Origin: UBA685 sp049889495
GTDB taxonomy: Bacteria > Pseudomonadota > Alphaproteobacteria > Puniceispirillales > Puniceispirillaceae
Direction: 5' to 3'
Assembly (NCBI GenBank): GCA_049889495.1
Contig: JBMHDH010000035.1
Location: 1 to 21,192, forward strand
Length of the DNA: 21,192 nucleotides
Below the pieces are notes generated by a model. The model saw only the letters and a list, made by a program, of their open reading frames with translations, did not search any database and was not told the DNA's origin. Below, piece by piece: positions 20,863 to 21,192 of the stretch. The translations under genes were made by a program, and so were the position numbers. How positions within the stretch are numbered: the stretch's first letter is position 1; each line of letters begins with the position of its first letter.

Positions 20863-21192
20863 TTATTTTTCACGAAACGCAACAGATGTCGCCTTTTGAA
20901 TCGGTGATAAAATATAATCTAGCACCGTGCGCTTGCCGCCAATGATATCAACCGTGACTTGCATGCCAGGCACAATATCGGCCTCAGCATCCACATTCGG
21001 GAATTTGACATCATCTATTTCGATCAAGGTTTCATAATAAGGCGGAATATTCTGCTCTTCTGTGGTGTTGCTTGCCACATGAATCACATAGCCTTCCAAT
21101 GCCCCATAACGCGCCACATCATAAGCAGATAACGAAATACGCGCCAATTGCCCAATCGAGACATCTGCCACATCTTGCGGCAATAACCGCGC
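20863..21192 (-). CDS. HlyD-family type I secretion adaptor, C-terminal end (partial)
   Basis: The frame is open to the right edge, so only the last 110 residues are visible. The sequence VSIGQLARISLSAYDVARYGALEGYVIHVA, a middle YYETLIEIDD, and VPGMQVTVDIIGGKRTVLDYILSPI match the C-terminal beta domain of periplasmic adaptor proteins of type I secretion systems (HlyD/PrtE/LapC-like). These link an inner-membrane ABC transporter to TolC. The ABC transporter and substrate genes would lie outside this window. The gap after it (20767-20862) holds two short hairpins but no clear terminator on its strand. Confidence 0.88.
   Translation of the reverse strand, partial: ARLLPQDVADVSIGQLARISLSAYDVARYGALEGYVIHVASNTTEEQNIPPYYETLIEIDDVKFPNVDAEADIVPGMQVTVDIIGGKRTVLDYILSPIQKATSVAFREK

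Noticed and set aside
13026..21192. Ig-like protein as a type I secretion substrate of the HlyD system
   Set aside because: It has an N-terminal Sec-type signal peptide, lacks glycine-rich RTX nonapeptides, and lies 7 kb away on the other strand.

Overview
The window looks like a chromosomal segment of a free-living alphaproteobacterium with moderate GC content. The support is family-level. The Fur-type regulator lacks the CxxC zinc motif, as in the alphaproteobacterial Fur/Mur group. There is a psd-pssA gene pair, a Coq7 hydroxylase, a DUF1640 coiled-coil protein, a characteristic HNH nuclease starting PALVLNADFRPLSYFPLSLW, and a stand-alone GluQ. A marine SAR116-like origin is my guess from gene style and cannot be proven here. 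I see no rRNA, tRNA, CRISPR array, insertion sequence or integrase. Most of the window is ordinary core and transport metabolism.

Layout, left to right. (1) 75-1173, + strand: a DUF1640 coiled-coil membrane protein with an 11-residue repeat, then a GFA-type zinc protein. (2) 1275-3834, + strand, tightly spaced: 3-hydroxyisobutyrate dehydrogenase, a YqaA/DedA membrane protein, DsbB and Coq7. (3) 3812-5314, - strand: an HNH nuclease overlapping coq7 tail to tail, and an alpha/beta-hydrolase carboxylesterase. (4) 5455-6261, + strand: gluQ, followed by a convergent gap that contains a good small-RNA candidate. (5) 8614-6487, - strand: fur/mur, panB and panC, apparently one transcription unit. (6) 8774-9694, + strand: an EamA drug/metabolite transporter. 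(7) 11191-9723, - strand: psd and pssA, joined by a GTGA overlap. (8) 12463-11375, - strand: a zincin-like protein (HELVH) with a repeat-rich tail. (9) 12837-14000, + strand: a secreted protein with three Ig-like modules. (10) 15195-14041, - strand: a photolyase/cryptochrome relative with its domains in an unusual order. (11) 15507-16849, + strand: a small unknown protein and an AEC transporter. (12) 17511-16918, - strand: bioY. (13) 17735-20045, + strand: an AzgA-type purine permease and a PlsC-like acyltransferase. (14) 20754-20074, - strand: a thiamine pyrophosphokinase. (15) 21192-20863, - strand: the C-terminal end of an HlyD-type secretion adaptor that runs off the window.

Functional themes are cofactor and vitamin supply (pantothenate synthesis, biotin uptake, thiamine activation, ubiquinone hydroxylation), membrane lipid synthesis (phosphatidylserine to phosphatidylethanolamine, acyl transfer) and envelope redox (DsbB).

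The less ordinary parts are: a photolyase-like protein whose antenna-like domain appears C-terminal; a phage-style HExxH protein with PQEMM repeats; a roughly 65-nt sRNA candidate with a consensus -35 box, an unpaired CCUCCC and a perfect terminator; a hairpin set between Shine-Dalgarno and start codon of the acyltransferase; a structured bioY leader; twin AATACT-N4-ATAGT sites 33 bp apart; and short tandem duplications (12-, 15-, 17- and 33-bp units) recurring through the window, mostly in frame in N-termini or linkers.
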